The notes: generated by a model from the sequence alone, not told the origin. 54,529 bases of DNA from Myxococcales bacterium (GCA_947473045.1 CANJCO010000033.1:1-54529), one strand, 5' to 3'. Shown: positions 25,579 to 34,377, counted from the first letter of the stretch. A program made the numbers and translations.

Positions 25579-26144
25579 TGCGCCTCGGCGCTCTGGCGTT
25601 TGCCGCGACGCTCTGCGCCTGCGCCGGCGCAGGGGCGTCCGCGCCTCTCTCCCGCGCAGTCGCGCTGCGGGGCACCGACGGCGTTTCGCACGATCTGAGC
25701 GCCGAGGTCGCGCAGGCGCCCGCGACGGTGCTCGTTTTTTTTCACCCACACTGCCCTTGCATGGCCGCACACGAGCCGCGGCTCCGTGCGCTCTACAACG
25801 AGCTGCAGCCAAAAGGCGTGCGGTGGTTCATGGTCGACAGCGAGGCCGGCGGAACGCTGGCGGACGACGCGGCGTTCGTGGCGGATCGGCGCTATGATTT
25901 CCCGATGCTCCGAGACGACCGAGGCGTGCTTGCGAGGGCGCTCGGCGCCGACGTCGCCACCTTCAGCGTGGTGCTCGATCGCGAAGGACACGTTCGCTAC
26001 GCCGGCGGCATCGACGACGACCGCACGCACTTGCGTGACGTCGCGAGCCCATACTTGCGCGACGCCGTGATGGCCGTTGTCGCGGGCAAGCCGGTGGAGA
26101 GGCAGAGCGGAAAGGCGCTCGGATGCGCGCTCGCGCTCGACTGA
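25578..26144 (+). CDS. Redoxin (AhpC/TSA-like) lipoprotein
   Basis: The ATG at 25578 overlaps the barrel gene's TGA. The 188-residue product has a lipoprotein signal (TLCACAG) and a thioredoxin-fold domain with VLVFFHPHCPCMAAHEPRLR (Cys59 and Cys61 in a C-P-C arrangement), followed by VVLDREGHVRYAGGIDD. The C-terminal SGKALGCALAL matches redoxins found with cytochromes and copper oxidases, where a G-C-x-I/L ending is common. It probably acts in periplasmic thiol or metal-centre chemistry. It overlaps the cytochrome gene at its 3' end. Confidence 0.82.
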   Translation: MRLGALAFAATLCACAGAGASAPLSRAVALRGTDGVSHDLSAEVAQAPATVLVFFHPHCPCMAAHEPRLRALYNELQPKGVRWFMVDSEAGGTLADDAAFVADRRYDFPMLRDDRGVLARALGADVATFSVVLDREGHVRYAGGIDDDRTHLRDVASPYLRDAVMAVVAGKPVERQSGKALGCALALD

Positions 26145-26518
26145 TCGTCGCCGTCGCGAGCCTCCTTGCGTGCGCAGCGGCGTGCGGCAGCGCGCCTGCG
26201 ATCGCGCCCGACGCGAGCGCCCCCGAGGCCGGCGTCTGCCCGGAAGATTTGCCGGCCGCTTGTCCTGCGACTGCTCCACGCTACCAGGCTGAAATCGCCC
26301 TGATTCTAGCTTCGAAGTGCGCGTCCTGCCACGGAGCAGGCGGCACCGCGAGCAGCAGGTTCGACACATCGAGCTACGACCGCGTGTACTCCGCGCGAGC
26401 AACTGCGCTCAGCCAGATCTATGATTGCAGGATGCCCCCGGCCAACGCTGTCGCGCTCTCACCCGGCGAGCGCGCCGCGCTGCTCACATGGTTCGTCTGC
26501 CATGCTCCGAACAACTAA
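26123..26518 (+). CDS. Mono-heme c-type cytochrome lipoprotein
   Basis: This 131-residue lipoprotein (lipobox Cys21 in ACAAACGS) has one heme-binding motif, CASCH (66-70), and a candidate axial Met in CRMPPANAV, followed by SPGERAALLTWFVC. It is a compact class I-like cytochrome domain. The gene overlaps the redoxin gene by 22 bases and the penta-heme gene by 17 bases. An electron carrier between the multiheme protein and a partner is the likely role. Confidence 0.85.
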   Translation: MRARARLIVAVASLLACAAACGSAPAIAPDASAPEAGVCPEDLPAACPATAPRYQAEIALILASKCASCHGAGGTASSRFDTSSYDRVYSARATALSQIYDCRMPPANAVALSPGERAALLTWFVCHAPNN

Positions 26519-27953
26519 GCTCATCGCTGCGGTCGCGCTCGCTTCGGCGGCGGCAGGAGCGAGCTGCGGCACCACGTCGACGGCCCCGAGCTACGCGTCG
26601 CGCGCGGCCATGCTCGATCCCGCGACGTGCAAGTCATGCCACGCCGATCACTACCGGGACTGGTCGGGAAGCATGCATGCCTACGCCGCGCAGGACCCGG
26701 TGTTTGTCGCGATGAACGCGCGGGGCCAGCGTGAGACCCGCGGCGCGCTCGGCAGCTTCTGCGTCAACTGCCACGCCCCGATGGCCGTGCGCGAGGGAGC
26801 GACGCGCGACGGGCTCAACCTCGAGACGGTGCCGGCCGCCCTCAAGGGCGTCACGTGCTTTTTCTGCCACGCCGTCGATGCCGTCGAGGGCACTCATGAC
26901 GCCGCCCTGCACCTCGCGAGCGACACCACGATGCGCGGCCCGTTCGGCGACCCGCTCGCAAACGCCGCCCATCCCTCGCGCTACTCCGAGCTTTTCGATC
27001 GCAACAGGGCCGATTCGTCGAAGATGTGCGGAGCGTGCCACGACATCGTCAACGGTCACGGGGTCGCGCTCGAGCGCACGCTGCAGGAGTGGGAAGCGTC
27101 GGTATATTCGGCCCCCGGAGGGGCGACGTGCGGGCAGTGCCACATGGACCAGAGCGCGGATCTGCGGCCCGTGGCGCAGGTCGACGGCGCTCCGCTGCGC
27201 CGCTATCACCTTCATCAAAATCCGGGCGTGGACATCGCCCTCACCCCCTTCCCTGAGGCGACCGCGCAGAAGTCGAAGGTTCAGGCGTTTCTCAATGCAA
27301 CGCTGCAGTCGGCGTTGTGCGTGGGCGACGGCAACGCGGGCATCGGCGTCCTTTTGGACAACGTCGCCGCCGGACACTCCTGGCCCAGCGGCGCCGCGCA
27401 AGATCGCAGGGCGTGGACGGAAGTCGTCGCGTACGCTGGCGCTCAGATCATCTACCAAAGCGGCGTGCCCGGTCCCGATGGGGACGTCACCCTCGCGGAC
27501 GCCGACGTGTGGTTTTTGCGCGATTGCATGTTCGACGCCGCCGGCGCTCACGTGCCGATGTTTTGGCAAGCCACGCGCAACGAAAGCTACCTGCTGCCCG
27601 GGCAGCCCACGTTCGACCCGAAAGACCCCCGATTCTACCAGACGCACGTCCTGCAGCGGTTTCCGCGCGCGGCCTCGCTTCCGCAGGCGCCCGACCGGGT
27701 GACCCTGCGCGTGCGCGTTCAACCCGTCGGCGTCGATGTGCTGCGCGACCTCGTGGCGAGCGGCGATCTCGCCAGCGACGCAGCAAGCGCGATGCCGATA
27801 TTCGATGTCGGTGAGCCGCTTGAGTGGACAGCGGCGACGGGCAAATTCGGCTACGCGGAAGGTCCGGTCAAGTTCACGTGCGTCACGAAAACAGCTCTGA
27901 ACTTTACCGCCCAATCCACTCCAGCCCCCGCGCACGCCGACTGCAAACCTTAG
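26502..27953 (+). CDS. Penta-heme c-type cytochrome lipoprotein
   Basis: ATG 26502 gives 483 residues with a signal peptide and lipobox-like GASCGT. Five CxxCH sites are visible: CKSCH (43-47), CVNCH, CFFCH, CGACH and CGQCH, all in the first half. The opening C-x2-C-H-x2-H-Y-x2-W resembles cytochrome c554-type multiheme proteins (DPATCKSCHADHYRDWSGS). The C-terminal ~250 residues are heme-free and beta-rich, with several Trp. It may be an electron conduit or reductase. The substrate is unknown; no molybdenum or copper catalytic subunit is adjacent. Confidence 0.88.
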   Translation: MLRTTKLIAAVALASAAAGASCGTTSTAPSYASRAAMLDPATCKSCHADHYRDWSGSMHAYAAQDPVFVAMNARGQRETRGALGSFCVNCHAPMAVREGATRDGLNLETVPAALKGVTCFFCHAVDAVEGTHDAALHLASDTTMRGPFGDPLANAAHPSRYSELFDRNRADSSKMCGACHDIVNGHGVALERTLQEWEASVYSAPGGATCGQCHMDQSADLRPVAQVDGAPLRRYHLHQNPGVDIALTPFPEATAQKSKVQAFLNATLQSALCVGDGNAGIGVLLDNVAAGHSWPSGAAQDRRAWTEVVAYAGAQIIYQSGVPGPDGDVTLADADVWFLRDCMFDAAGAHVPMFWQATRNESYLLPGQPTFDPKDPRFYQTHVLQRFPRAASLPQAPDRVTLRVRVQPVGVDVLRDLVASGDLASDAASAMPIFDVGEPLEWTAATGKFGYAEGPVKFTCVTKTALNFTAQSTPAPAHADCKP

Positions 27954-27962
27954 CGGCGCGGC

Positions 27963-28436
27963 TTAGCCGGCCACGCAAAACGCCATCACGACGGTGTCGG
28001 TGTCGGCGCCGCTCGTGAGGGCGAACGTCGCCTGCCAGAGGCCCGGCATAAACAAGTACAGGGGCGCGATTTCAAAGCTGCCGTCGGGTTGCGCAGTGAC
28101 AACGGGAGTGACCGAGCTCCCGTGCCCGTGCTCCGGCATCAGCAAGGTCACGTTGACGGCGGGCTGCGCGGCGGCGGCGCCCCCTGCCCGCTCGACCCTC
28201 ACCCGCCACGTGTTGGTGCCCCTCAGTGGCGGCGCCGGGGCCGCCTGCACCAGCGCGAGCTGCAGCGTGCCCTGCTCGCCCACCTTCGTGAGGTTCGCCG
28301 CGTAGGTCAGCGCCCGCGGATCGCGCTCGCAGCCAATGAACGCGGCCTCCGCACCTGCGTCAGCGGCAGCAGCCGGCGCGCCAGACGAACAAGCGACCAG
28401 CATCAGCGTGACAACTGCGCATCCCGCACGCCGCAT
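27963..28436 (-). CDS. YtkA-like periplasmic lipoprotein B
   Basis: ATG 28436 gives 157 residues: a lipoprotein signal (VTLMLVACSSG), a linker and a YtkA-like core (NVTLLMPEHGHGSSVTP, IAPLYLFMPGLWQATFAL) that mirrors protein A of the redox locus. It lies on the opposite strand, tail to tail with the penta-heme gene (9 bases apart), so it has its own promoter (TACCGT, 7-base spacer). A Cys near the C-terminus (VVMAFCVAG) may pair with Cys35 or so. Confidence 0.82.
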   Translation of the reverse strand: MRRAGCAVVTLMLVACSSGAPAAAADAGAEAAFIGCERDPRALTYAANLTKVGEQGTLQLALVQAAPAPPLRGTNTWRVRVERAGGAAAAQPAVNVTLLMPEHGHGSSVTPVVTAQPDGSFEIAPLYLFMPGLWQATFALTSGADTDTVVMAFCVAG

Positions 28437-28443
28437 GGGCGTT

Positions 28444-28449
28444 ACGGTA
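28444..28449 (-). promoter_or_regulatory. Predicted -10 box (TACCGT) of YtkA-like gene B
   Basis: TACCGT ends 7 bases before ATG 28436, with no ribosome site between. Confidence 0.4.
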
Positions 28450-28565
28450 GCGCACTGCAGCCTGCGAGCGAGCGTGGATCGCGCCGCAGACGCGTAGTAG
28501 ACTGGACCGCTCGTAACGCCAGCCCCGAATCTCGGCGAGCGGCCAATCGAAAGCCCTGGAGCCCA

Positions 28566-30005
28566 GTGTCCGAAACCACCGAACGTTCGCACGCCGCGCG
28601 CCTCCGCGCCTACCTCATCATCGTCAGCGTCGCGGCCTTCGCGACGACGTTCGCGCAGCAGCGCATGCTGGGGAGCCTCCCGACGCTGTTTCTCCTCAAA
28701 GAGAAGCTGCATCTCGGCAAAGAACAAGTCGCCGTCTTTTTTCTGTGGGCCACGTTCGCCTGGAACCTCAAGCCCATCGCAGGCGTACTGACCGACGCGT
28801 TTCCCATCTTCGGATCGCGCCGCAAGGTCTACCTCGTCGCCGGCGCAACCGGCGCCGCCTTCTGCTGGATCGCCCTCGGCTTCTTTCATGACAGCTACGC
28901 GGCGCTGCTCGGATTTTCGATCGCGCTAAACGCCGCGATCGTGTTCGCGAGCACGGCGATGGGAGGCCTTCAAGTCGAGGCGAGTCAGGCCTTCGCGGCG
29001 CCGGGTCGCATCACCTCGCTGCGGCAGATTTTTATGTCGATCGCGCAGCTTTCGGCGCCGCTGCTCGGCGGCTGGCTGGCATCGAAAGCGTTCGGTTTCA
29101 CAGCAGGAATCGCGGCCACTGTGCTCATCGCAGCGGCAAGCGTCACGCTCCTCGTGCTCAAAGAAGACGCGCGCGAGCCGCTCAAGGCGCTCTCCGAGAT
29201 CGAGCTCGCCCAGCCCCGCTACAAGCCTTCCGTCGGCGTGCTCGTCGGCATCGCCGCGTTCGGCGCGGCGGCGATGACGTGCGTGACCAATGAAGAGACG
29301 CGCAGCGTCGGCATCTCGCTGCTCGCCTTGCTCGCCGTGTTTTTTATGATCATCGGCCTCGCCGTGGTGCCCACCCGCAACCCGGTGATCTTCAAAGCCC
29401 AGGGCCAACTCACACAGATTCTCGGCTCGAAGACGCTGTGGCTCGCCGTGGTGATGCTCTTTCTGATTTACACCGTTCCGGGGCTCTACACGTCGCTGAC
29501 GTTCAAGCAGTCGGACGAGCTGCATTTCAGCAAAGACTTCATCGGGCGGCTCACCGCGTGGGAGGCCGCGATGGGCCTTGGCGCCGCGTTCGCCTACGCC
29601 GCCATTTGCAAGCACTTCAACCTGCGAACCCTGCTCATCGGCTCGGTGCTCGCGAACGCGCTGCTGACGCTCACCTACCTGCTCTACACGCGCGAAACTG
29701 CCATCTACATTCACTCGGTCACCGGCTTTATCGCGGTCGCGAGCGAGCTCGCGCTGATGGACCTCGCAGTGCGCTCAACGCCCAAGGGCTGCGAAGCGCT
29801 CGGGTTTGCGCTGATGATGAGCATTCGCAATTTCGGTATCGCGATGAGCGATGTCATCGGCACGAAGATGATCGACGGCTACGGCTTCAAGTTCAATCAG
29901 CTCGTGCTCATCAACGCCACCACGACGGCGGTGGTGCTGCTGTTCGTGCCGATGCTGCCGCGCGCGATCATGCTCGCGCGTGAGGGACAGCCAACGGCGA
30001 AGTAG
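28566..30005 (+). CDS. BT1-family (folate/biopterin-type) major facilitator transporter
   Basis: This 479-residue protein has about 12 membrane helices. The segment NLKPIAGVLTDAFPIFGSRR is the hallmark of BT1-family transporters (K-P-x-x-G-x-x-x-D-x-x-P-I-x-G-x-R-R). The N-terminal QQRMLGSLPTLFLLKEKLHL and the later LRQIFMSIAQLSAPLLGG also fit. Members carry folates, pterins or other small molecules; the substrate here cannot be told. GTG 28566 is chosen because the conserved region begins about 15 residues later; the upstream open frame is low-quality sequence. It is not obviously part of the redox locus. Confidence 0.87.
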   Translation: MSETTERSHAARLRAYLIIVSVAAFATTFAQQRMLGSLPTLFLLKEKLHLGKEQVAVFFLWATFAWNLKPIAGVLTDAFPIFGSRRKVYLVAGATGAAFCWIALGFFHDSYAALLGFSIALNAAIVFASTAMGGLQVEASQAFAAPGRITSLRQIFMSIAQLSAPLLGGWLASKAFGFTAGIAATVLIAAASVTLLVLKEDAREPLKALSEIELAQPRYKPSVGVLVGIAAFGAAAMTCVTNEETRSVGISLLALLAVFFMIIGLAVVPTRNPVIFKAQGQLTQILGSKTLWLAVVMLFLIYTVPGLYTSLTFKQSDELHFSKDFIGRLTAWEAAMGLGAAFAYAAICKHFNLRTLLIGSVLANALLTLTYLLYTRETAIYIHSVTGFIAVASELALMDLAVRSTPKGCEALGFALMMSIRNFGIAMSDVIGTKMIDGYGFKFNQLVLINATTTAVVLLFVPMLPRAIMLAREGQPTAK

Positions 30006-30037
30006 CTCCGAGCGCGCCGGGGTCGGCAGGCGCCGCT

Positions 30038-31558
30038 TCAGAGCGTGAGGTGCACAACCTGAGCGCTTACCGCCGGGATGCCATCGGTAACCCCGGGGCG
30101 GCCGCCGACCCCCGGCTTTCCGGCAGCACCGGGCGTGATGTGCGTCGTGGTGAATGCATCAATAACGGGCGCCGCCTTACCGTGCCACGCGACTCCGGCG
30201 GAGAGCCCGCCCGCGCCGCCTGCACCTGCGCCACCTGCGCCGCCTGTGCCTCCCGCCGCTCCGGAGCACCCGGGCACCTGCGCTTTGGAACTCATGCCGC
30301 CCGACTGCCCGATCTGACCGAGCAACCCGGCGCCGCCTGCCCCGGCGCCGAGCGACTTGATCACCGAAAGGCGCACCGAAACCTGCGAATCGACCGCTAC
30401 GTTGTTGACCACGACCTCGGTCATCAGCAGCCCGACGCTCGCCCCGCCGCCGCTGCCGCCGCTACCGCCGCCGCCGCCGCAGCCTCCGCAGCCGCCGCCC
30501 GAGCCTCCGCCGCTGACGACGGTTCCGCTGCCGCCGCCGCCACCACCGCCCCCTTGCGCGACGACGCCGTTTTTGCCCGGAGCGCCGCTGGCCGGCATCC
30601 AAACGCCGTTCACAATCGCGCCGTAGGACGTCGCAGCCGTGGGATCGGCATCCGCGCCCGCCGCTCCGCCCGCGCCGACCGTGCCGTTGAAGCACATGCC
30701 CGATGGAGGCGCGCCCGCGCCCCCGATGCCGCTGAACTTCGCGGCGGGCAACCCGGAGCCTCCGGCGGTACCTTGCATGCTGCTCGCGTTGCCGCCGCCG
30801 CCGCCGACGCTGTTTTTTCCGTCAGCGCAGAGCATGCAAGCGTGGGGCATCCCTCCCTGAGCACCGACCGGAGCGTTGCCCGCGATGCTCGGATCGGAGC
30901 CCAGGATCTTGGAGTTGTAGTTCGGCACCGGCTCCCCGGCGCTGCCGTCCTTGCCGGCTCCGCTGTCGATGCTGACAGAAATAAGATTCACATCCTGCGC
31001 GCCCGCGACGACGACCCCGAAGCTCGACTCGCCCGGGAGCTGCGCGTCGAGCCCGGCGATCGCGACCCTCGCCATGGACACGTGGCTGGCCGTAATCAAG
31101 ACACCGTACGCAGGCTTGCTGGCCACGATTCGCGTTGTGGGCTCGCCGCTCGGCGCCGGCGACCACGTCGCGCAGTCGAAGCTGCCAAAGATATTGACCA
31201 GCGAGGAGACTTCGACAGAGCCGGCGTAAACTCCGCCGCACGCGTAAACATAGGGGCGTTTCGCCGCCACCGCTGCGGCGAGCGCCGCGTTCATCGATTT
31301 CAGGGGCGCCGATTTGGTCCCCGCGCTCGCGTCGTTGCCCTTGTCGCTCACGAAGACGCCATCTGCGTCGGAGGCGACGCAGCCGGGCTGCATGTTGACG
31401 TCGCCGGAGAGATTGCAGATCACCGAAACCGGGCTGTCAACGGCGGCGTCGGCGCTCATATACACTGCAGGGGAAACGTCACTCAGATCGGTCACGATCG
31501 AGCAGGAGAGCGCGCAGGCCCCAGCACCCAACACCGCAGCGTTGCGAAGCGAATTCAT
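30038..31558 (-). CDS. Glycine-rich surface lipoprotein
   Basis: This 506-residue lipoprotein (GACALSCS) has a beta-helix-like middle (YVYACGGVYAGSVEVSSLVN) and then long Gly-rich blocks (GGGGGGGGSGTVVSGGGSGG and similar), reminiscent of PE-PGRS-like proteins. The C-terminus has collagen-like G-x-x-G-K-P-G turns. It shares the N-terminal tag SIVTDLSDVSP with the lipoprotein at 31604 (SLVTDLSGVAP). Cys near the repeats (CGGCGG, CMLC) may cross-link. TATCGT ends 6 bases before ATG 31558. It is probably an outer-surface structural or adhesive protein; function unknown. Confidence 0.8.
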   Translation of the reverse strand: MNSLRNAAVLGAGACALSCSIVTDLSDVSPAVYMSADAAVDSPVSVICNLSGDVNMQPGCVASDADGVFVSDKGNDASAGTKSAPLKSMNAALAAAVAAKRPYVYACGGVYAGSVEVSSLVNIFGSFDCATWSPAPSGEPTTRIVASKPAYGVLITASHVSMARVAIAGLDAQLPGESSFGVVVAGAQDVNLISVSIDSGAGKDGSAGEPVPNYNSKILGSDPSIAGNAPVGAQGGMPHACMLCADGKNSVGGGGGNASSMQGTAGGSGLPAAKFSGIGGAGAPPSGMCFNGTVGAGGAAGADADPTAATSYGAIVNGVWMPASGAPGKNGVVAQGGGGGGGGSGTVVSGGGSGGGCGGCGGGGGSGGSGGGASVGLLMTEVVVNNVAVDSQVSVRLSVIKSLGAGAGGAGLLGQIGQSGGMSSKAQVPGCSGAAGGTGGAGGAGAGGAGGLSAGVAWHGKAAPVIDAFTTTHITPGAAGKPGVGGRPGVTDGIPAVSAQVVHLTL

Positions 31559-31564
31559 CGCTTC

Positions 31565-31570
31565 ACGATA
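31565..31570 (-). promoter_or_regulatory. Predicted -10 box (TATCGT) of the glycine-rich lipoprotein
   Basis: TATCGT ends 6 bases before ATG 31558, so the transcript would begin at about the start codon. Confidence 0.4.
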
Positions 31571-31603
31571 TCGCGCGGGCCCGCACGCAGGGTGAGATTC
31601 GTG

Positions 31604-32434
31604 TCAGTCGTAGTCGATGAGCACGTCGTCGATGTGCACCGACCAGGGCAGCGAAGGCGCCCTCAGAAATTCGATACCGAGCACGACGCCCGTATCGCGG
31701 ACCCCGGCATCCTGGAACGCCTGCGCGAGCTGGCAGAGCGGGGCTGACTCGACTCCGTTGAACGTCGCTCCGCAACGCTGGGTAGGCAGATCGAGCCATA
31801 TGCCGTAGCGACCATTGGCAGCGGCGCCGGTCGGCAGGCCGGCAGGGGTGTTGGCGACCGCGATCGTGCCGGCCAGCTGCTCGAGATCGGCCGCGTTGCT
31901 GTACATGTTCATCCGCAAGATGAGCATCGCGCCCCCGGGCCCGCGGAGCTTGATGCTTACTGGCGAAAAGCCGTGAATCCCGGTGCCCGGGCTGAACGCG
32001 GCCGGATCGAACTTTTCGACCTTCATCGCGAACTCGACGCGCACGCGCGTTGCGAGGGGTCGGTTGATGCGATCGAGAAACGAAAAACTCGCGGCGCCGT
32101 CGGTAGCCCCGGCGCTCGCGAGCAGTGCGTTCGGCCTCGAAAACGTCCCGGAGTCGTCGAAGAACAGCTGGCCGCCGGGCGAGACCGCAGGCTTCCAGCG
32201 CGCGAGCGCCGCGTTGTCGTCGAAGTCGTCGCAGAAGCTGTGAGCGTCGCCCCGACACGCACAAAAGCCGGCGTCGCAGCTCGACCGCGCGGCATCGGCT
32301 GACCCGGCGTCGGTCGACGAATCGACGGTCGAACCGTCGGGAGCCGCCGGCGCCACGCCCGAAAGATCGGTCACAAGCGAACAGGCGACGAGCGACACGC
32401 TGGCGACGACGAGCGTGTTCCGCACAATGCGCAT
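31604..32434 (-). CDS. Lipoprotein with lectin-like beta-sandwich outline
   Basis: This 276-residue lipoprotein (VASVSLVACS) has an Asp/Ser linker, a short Cys cluster (CDAGFCACRGDAHSFCDDFD) and a beta-rich domain ending WSVHIDDVLIDYD. That ending is typical of concanavalin-like or CBM-like sandwiches found in myxobacterial lipoproteins (FCDDFD ... VHIDDVLID). It shares the SLVTDLSGV tag with the neighbouring glycine-rich lipoprotein. ATG 32434 is 6 bases after a perfect TATAAT. Ligand unknown. Confidence 0.8.
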   Translation of the reverse strand: MRIVRNTLVVASVSLVACSLVTDLSGVAPAAPDGSTVDSSTDAGSADAARSSCDAGFCACRGDAHSFCDDFDDNAALARWKPAVSPGGQLFFDDSGTFSRPNALLASAGATDGAASFSFLDRINRPLATRVRVEFAMKVEKFDPAAFSPGTGIHGFSPVSIKLRGPGGAMLILRMNMYSNAADLEQLAGTIAVANTPAGLPTGAAANGRYGIWLDLPTQRCGATFNGVESAPLCQLAQAFQDAGVRDTGVVLGIEFLRAPSLPWSVHIDDVLIDYD

Positions 32435-32440
32435 TGGCTG

Positions 32441-32446
32441 ATTATA
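32441..32446 (-). promoter_or_regulatory. Consensus -10 box (TATAAT) 6 bases before a start codon
   Basis: This is the cleanest example in the window of a -10 element abutting a start codon: TATAAT, six bases, ATG. No good -35 box is evident. Confidence 0.55.
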
Positions 32447-32754
32447 TACGCCCGCGACACTCTCCGCGAGCCGGACCGCCCGCTGCGAACGTGCCGCGAG
32501 GGCCATCGTCGGCTCGGCGCGCCCCCGCGCTTCGCCAGTCGCGCCGATCGCCGCGCGGAGGCGGAGTCCGAGCCTCGTGCAGCAGCGGTCACCCCCGCGG
32601 CGACGGACTGGATCGGCGGAGAACCATCGCGACGACACGCGCGACCCGCGAGCGGCCGCGAGCCACGCGCGACCCGTCGATCGCGCATTCATCGCGAAAA
32701 CAAGCCTCTCCGCGATACGCGAGGCTGGTACGAACCTCGCACTACGCGCCACTT

Positions 32755-34377
32755 ATGCTCACCCGCACGCTGGCGCTCGCGTCCACGCTCGTAGTCGTTT
32801 CGGCTTGTTCGGCAGGCGACCAGACGCCCGAAACAACCGGATCGACCGCCGACGCGATGAAGGTCGTTTGCGGCGCCAGCGCGGGCGGCCCCGTACAGGG
32901 GCGCGACGTATCGGTCTATCAGGGCAACTTCGACTGGAACGCGCAGAAGGCGCAGGGCGTGGTCTTCGGCTACGCCCGCATCAGCGATGGGACCACCCAC
33001 TACGACTCGCAGTTTTCGAACAACTGGAACAAGATGAAGGCCGCCGGCATCCTTCGCGGAGCCTATCAGTTCTTCGAACCGGCGCAGGATCCCGTCGCGC
33101 AGGCGAACATGGTGGTCGCGGCGATCGGAAAGCTGGGCGTCGGCGACCTTCCGGCGATGATCGACGTCGAGGCCACGGGCGGACAGTCGGGCGCCACGAT
33201 CGCGGCGCGCATTCAGATCTGGATGGACGTGGTCGAGAAGGGAACAGGGCGACATCCGCTCATCTATTCGGGCTCGTATTTCTGGGAGGACAACGTCGGC
33301 TCGACCGCCTTCGGCGCGACCCCGTTCTGGATTGCGGCTTACGGCCCGGCCTGCCCGTCGGTGCCGAACGGCTGGTCAAACTGGAAATTCTGGCAGTACT
33401 CCAACGGCAACGGCTCCCTTGATCACGACGTCTTCAACGGCACGCTTGCCGAGCTTCAGGCCATGGCGCGGCCCGCCGATCAGGCGCCCCGCGGATACCT
33501 CGACGTCGCCGACTGCGCGTCGATCGGCGGATGGGCGCAAGACCAGGACACGCCGACGAAGGCGGTGAATGTCGACTTGTATTTCGACGGCCCTGCGGGC
33601 TCGTCCGCACCCGGCGTGAGGACGCTCGCGAACCAGTCGCGCGCCGATCTCTGCACGCCGCTGGGCTCGTGCGAGCACGGCTTTGCGCTGAAGACTCCGG
33701 CGAGCCTGTTCGATGGTAAGCCGCACACTGTTCACGCCTACGGCATCGACTCGAATCCGATCGGCGACAACCCGCTCCTCGCCGACGCTCCGAAGTCGTT
33801 CAACTGCGCGCTTCCGGCGCTACCGAAGAACGTCCTCCGCCGCCACGTCACCGATCAGGCCTCATTTTCGGCCTGGAAGTTCAACATGTTCGAGGGCGTG
33901 TTTCACTATCCGCAAGCTCAGGTGAACACCCTGCCGATCGGCCGCGCGCTGACCGCGGCCCCGACGCTTGTCGTCGCCGACGGTGATCCCGGCATTTACG
34001 TGAGGGACGGCAAGCTCAAGCGTCACGTCATCAATCCCGCGTCGATGACGGCCTGGTCGTTCGACGGACTCGCGCTCAAGAAGCTCACCCTCGCCCAGCT
34101 CCAGGCCATGCCGAACGGCGCCGAGTGGCCGGCCGCTCCGACGCTGATTCAGGGGAGCGGCGGGCCGGAGGTCGACGTGCTCGACGTGGCCGACGGTGCC
34201 GCCGAGGACGCGCCGACGTCGCCCGCGCTGCCCGCCGCCCCAGCGGTTCAAGCCGACGCGAGCGGAGCGTCTGGAGATTCGGGCGGCTGCTCGGCTGCCG
34301 GAACGAGCAACTCCGGCGCGGCGAGCTGGCTCCTGAGCCTCGCCGTGGTCGCCATGCTGCGGAGGCGCAAGGCCTGA
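32755..34377 (+). CDS. GH25 lysozyme-like lipoprotein with MYXO-CTERM-like tail
   Basis: This 540-residue protein has a lipobox (VVVSACSAG, Cys18), then a GH25 muramidase domain (GRDVSVYQGNFDW with Asp51, PAMIDVEATGG, FWIAAYGPACPS, WKFWQYSNG). A middle beta domain recurs in myxobacterial hydrolases (GYLDVADCASIGGWAQD), and two short repeat domains follow (LRRHVTD, LKRHVIN). The C-terminus GGCSAAGTSN, a hydrophobic stretch and RRRKA resembles the MYXO-CTERM surface-sorting signal. GH25 enzymes cut the glycan of peptidoglycan. An N-terminal lipobox plus a C-terminal sorting signal on one protein is odd. TACGCG lies 6 bases before the ATG. Confidence 0.92.
   Translation: MLTRTLALASTLVVVSACSAGDQTPETTGSTADAMKVVCGASAGGPVQGRDVSVYQGNFDWNAQKAQGVVFGYARISDGTTHYDSQFSNNWNKMKAAGILRGAYQFFEPAQDPVAQANMVVAAIGKLGVGDLPAMIDVEATGGQSGATIAARIQIWMDVVEKGTGRHPLIYSGSYFWEDNVGSTAFGATPFWIAAYGPACPSVPNGWSNWKFWQYSNGNGSLDHDVFNGTLAELQAMARPADQAPRGYLDVADCASIGGWAQDQDTPTKAVNVDLYFDGPAGSSAPGVRTLANQSRADLCTPLGSCEHGFALKTPASLFDGKPHTVHAYGIDSNPIGDNPLLADAPKSFNCALPALPKNVLRRHVTDQASFSAWKFNMFEGVFHYPQAQVNTLPIGRALTAAPTLVVADGDPGIYVRDGKLKRHVINPASMTAWSFDGLALKKLTLAQLQAMPNGAEWPAAPTLIQGSGGPEVDVLDVADGAAEDAPTSPALPAAPAVQADASGASGDSGGCSAAGTSNSGAASWLLSLAVVAMLRRRKA

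Noticed and set aside
30357-30626. Pro-rich frame PPPPPQPPQPP
   Set aside because: It is the reverse complement of the glycine-rich block of the lipoprotein on the other strand.
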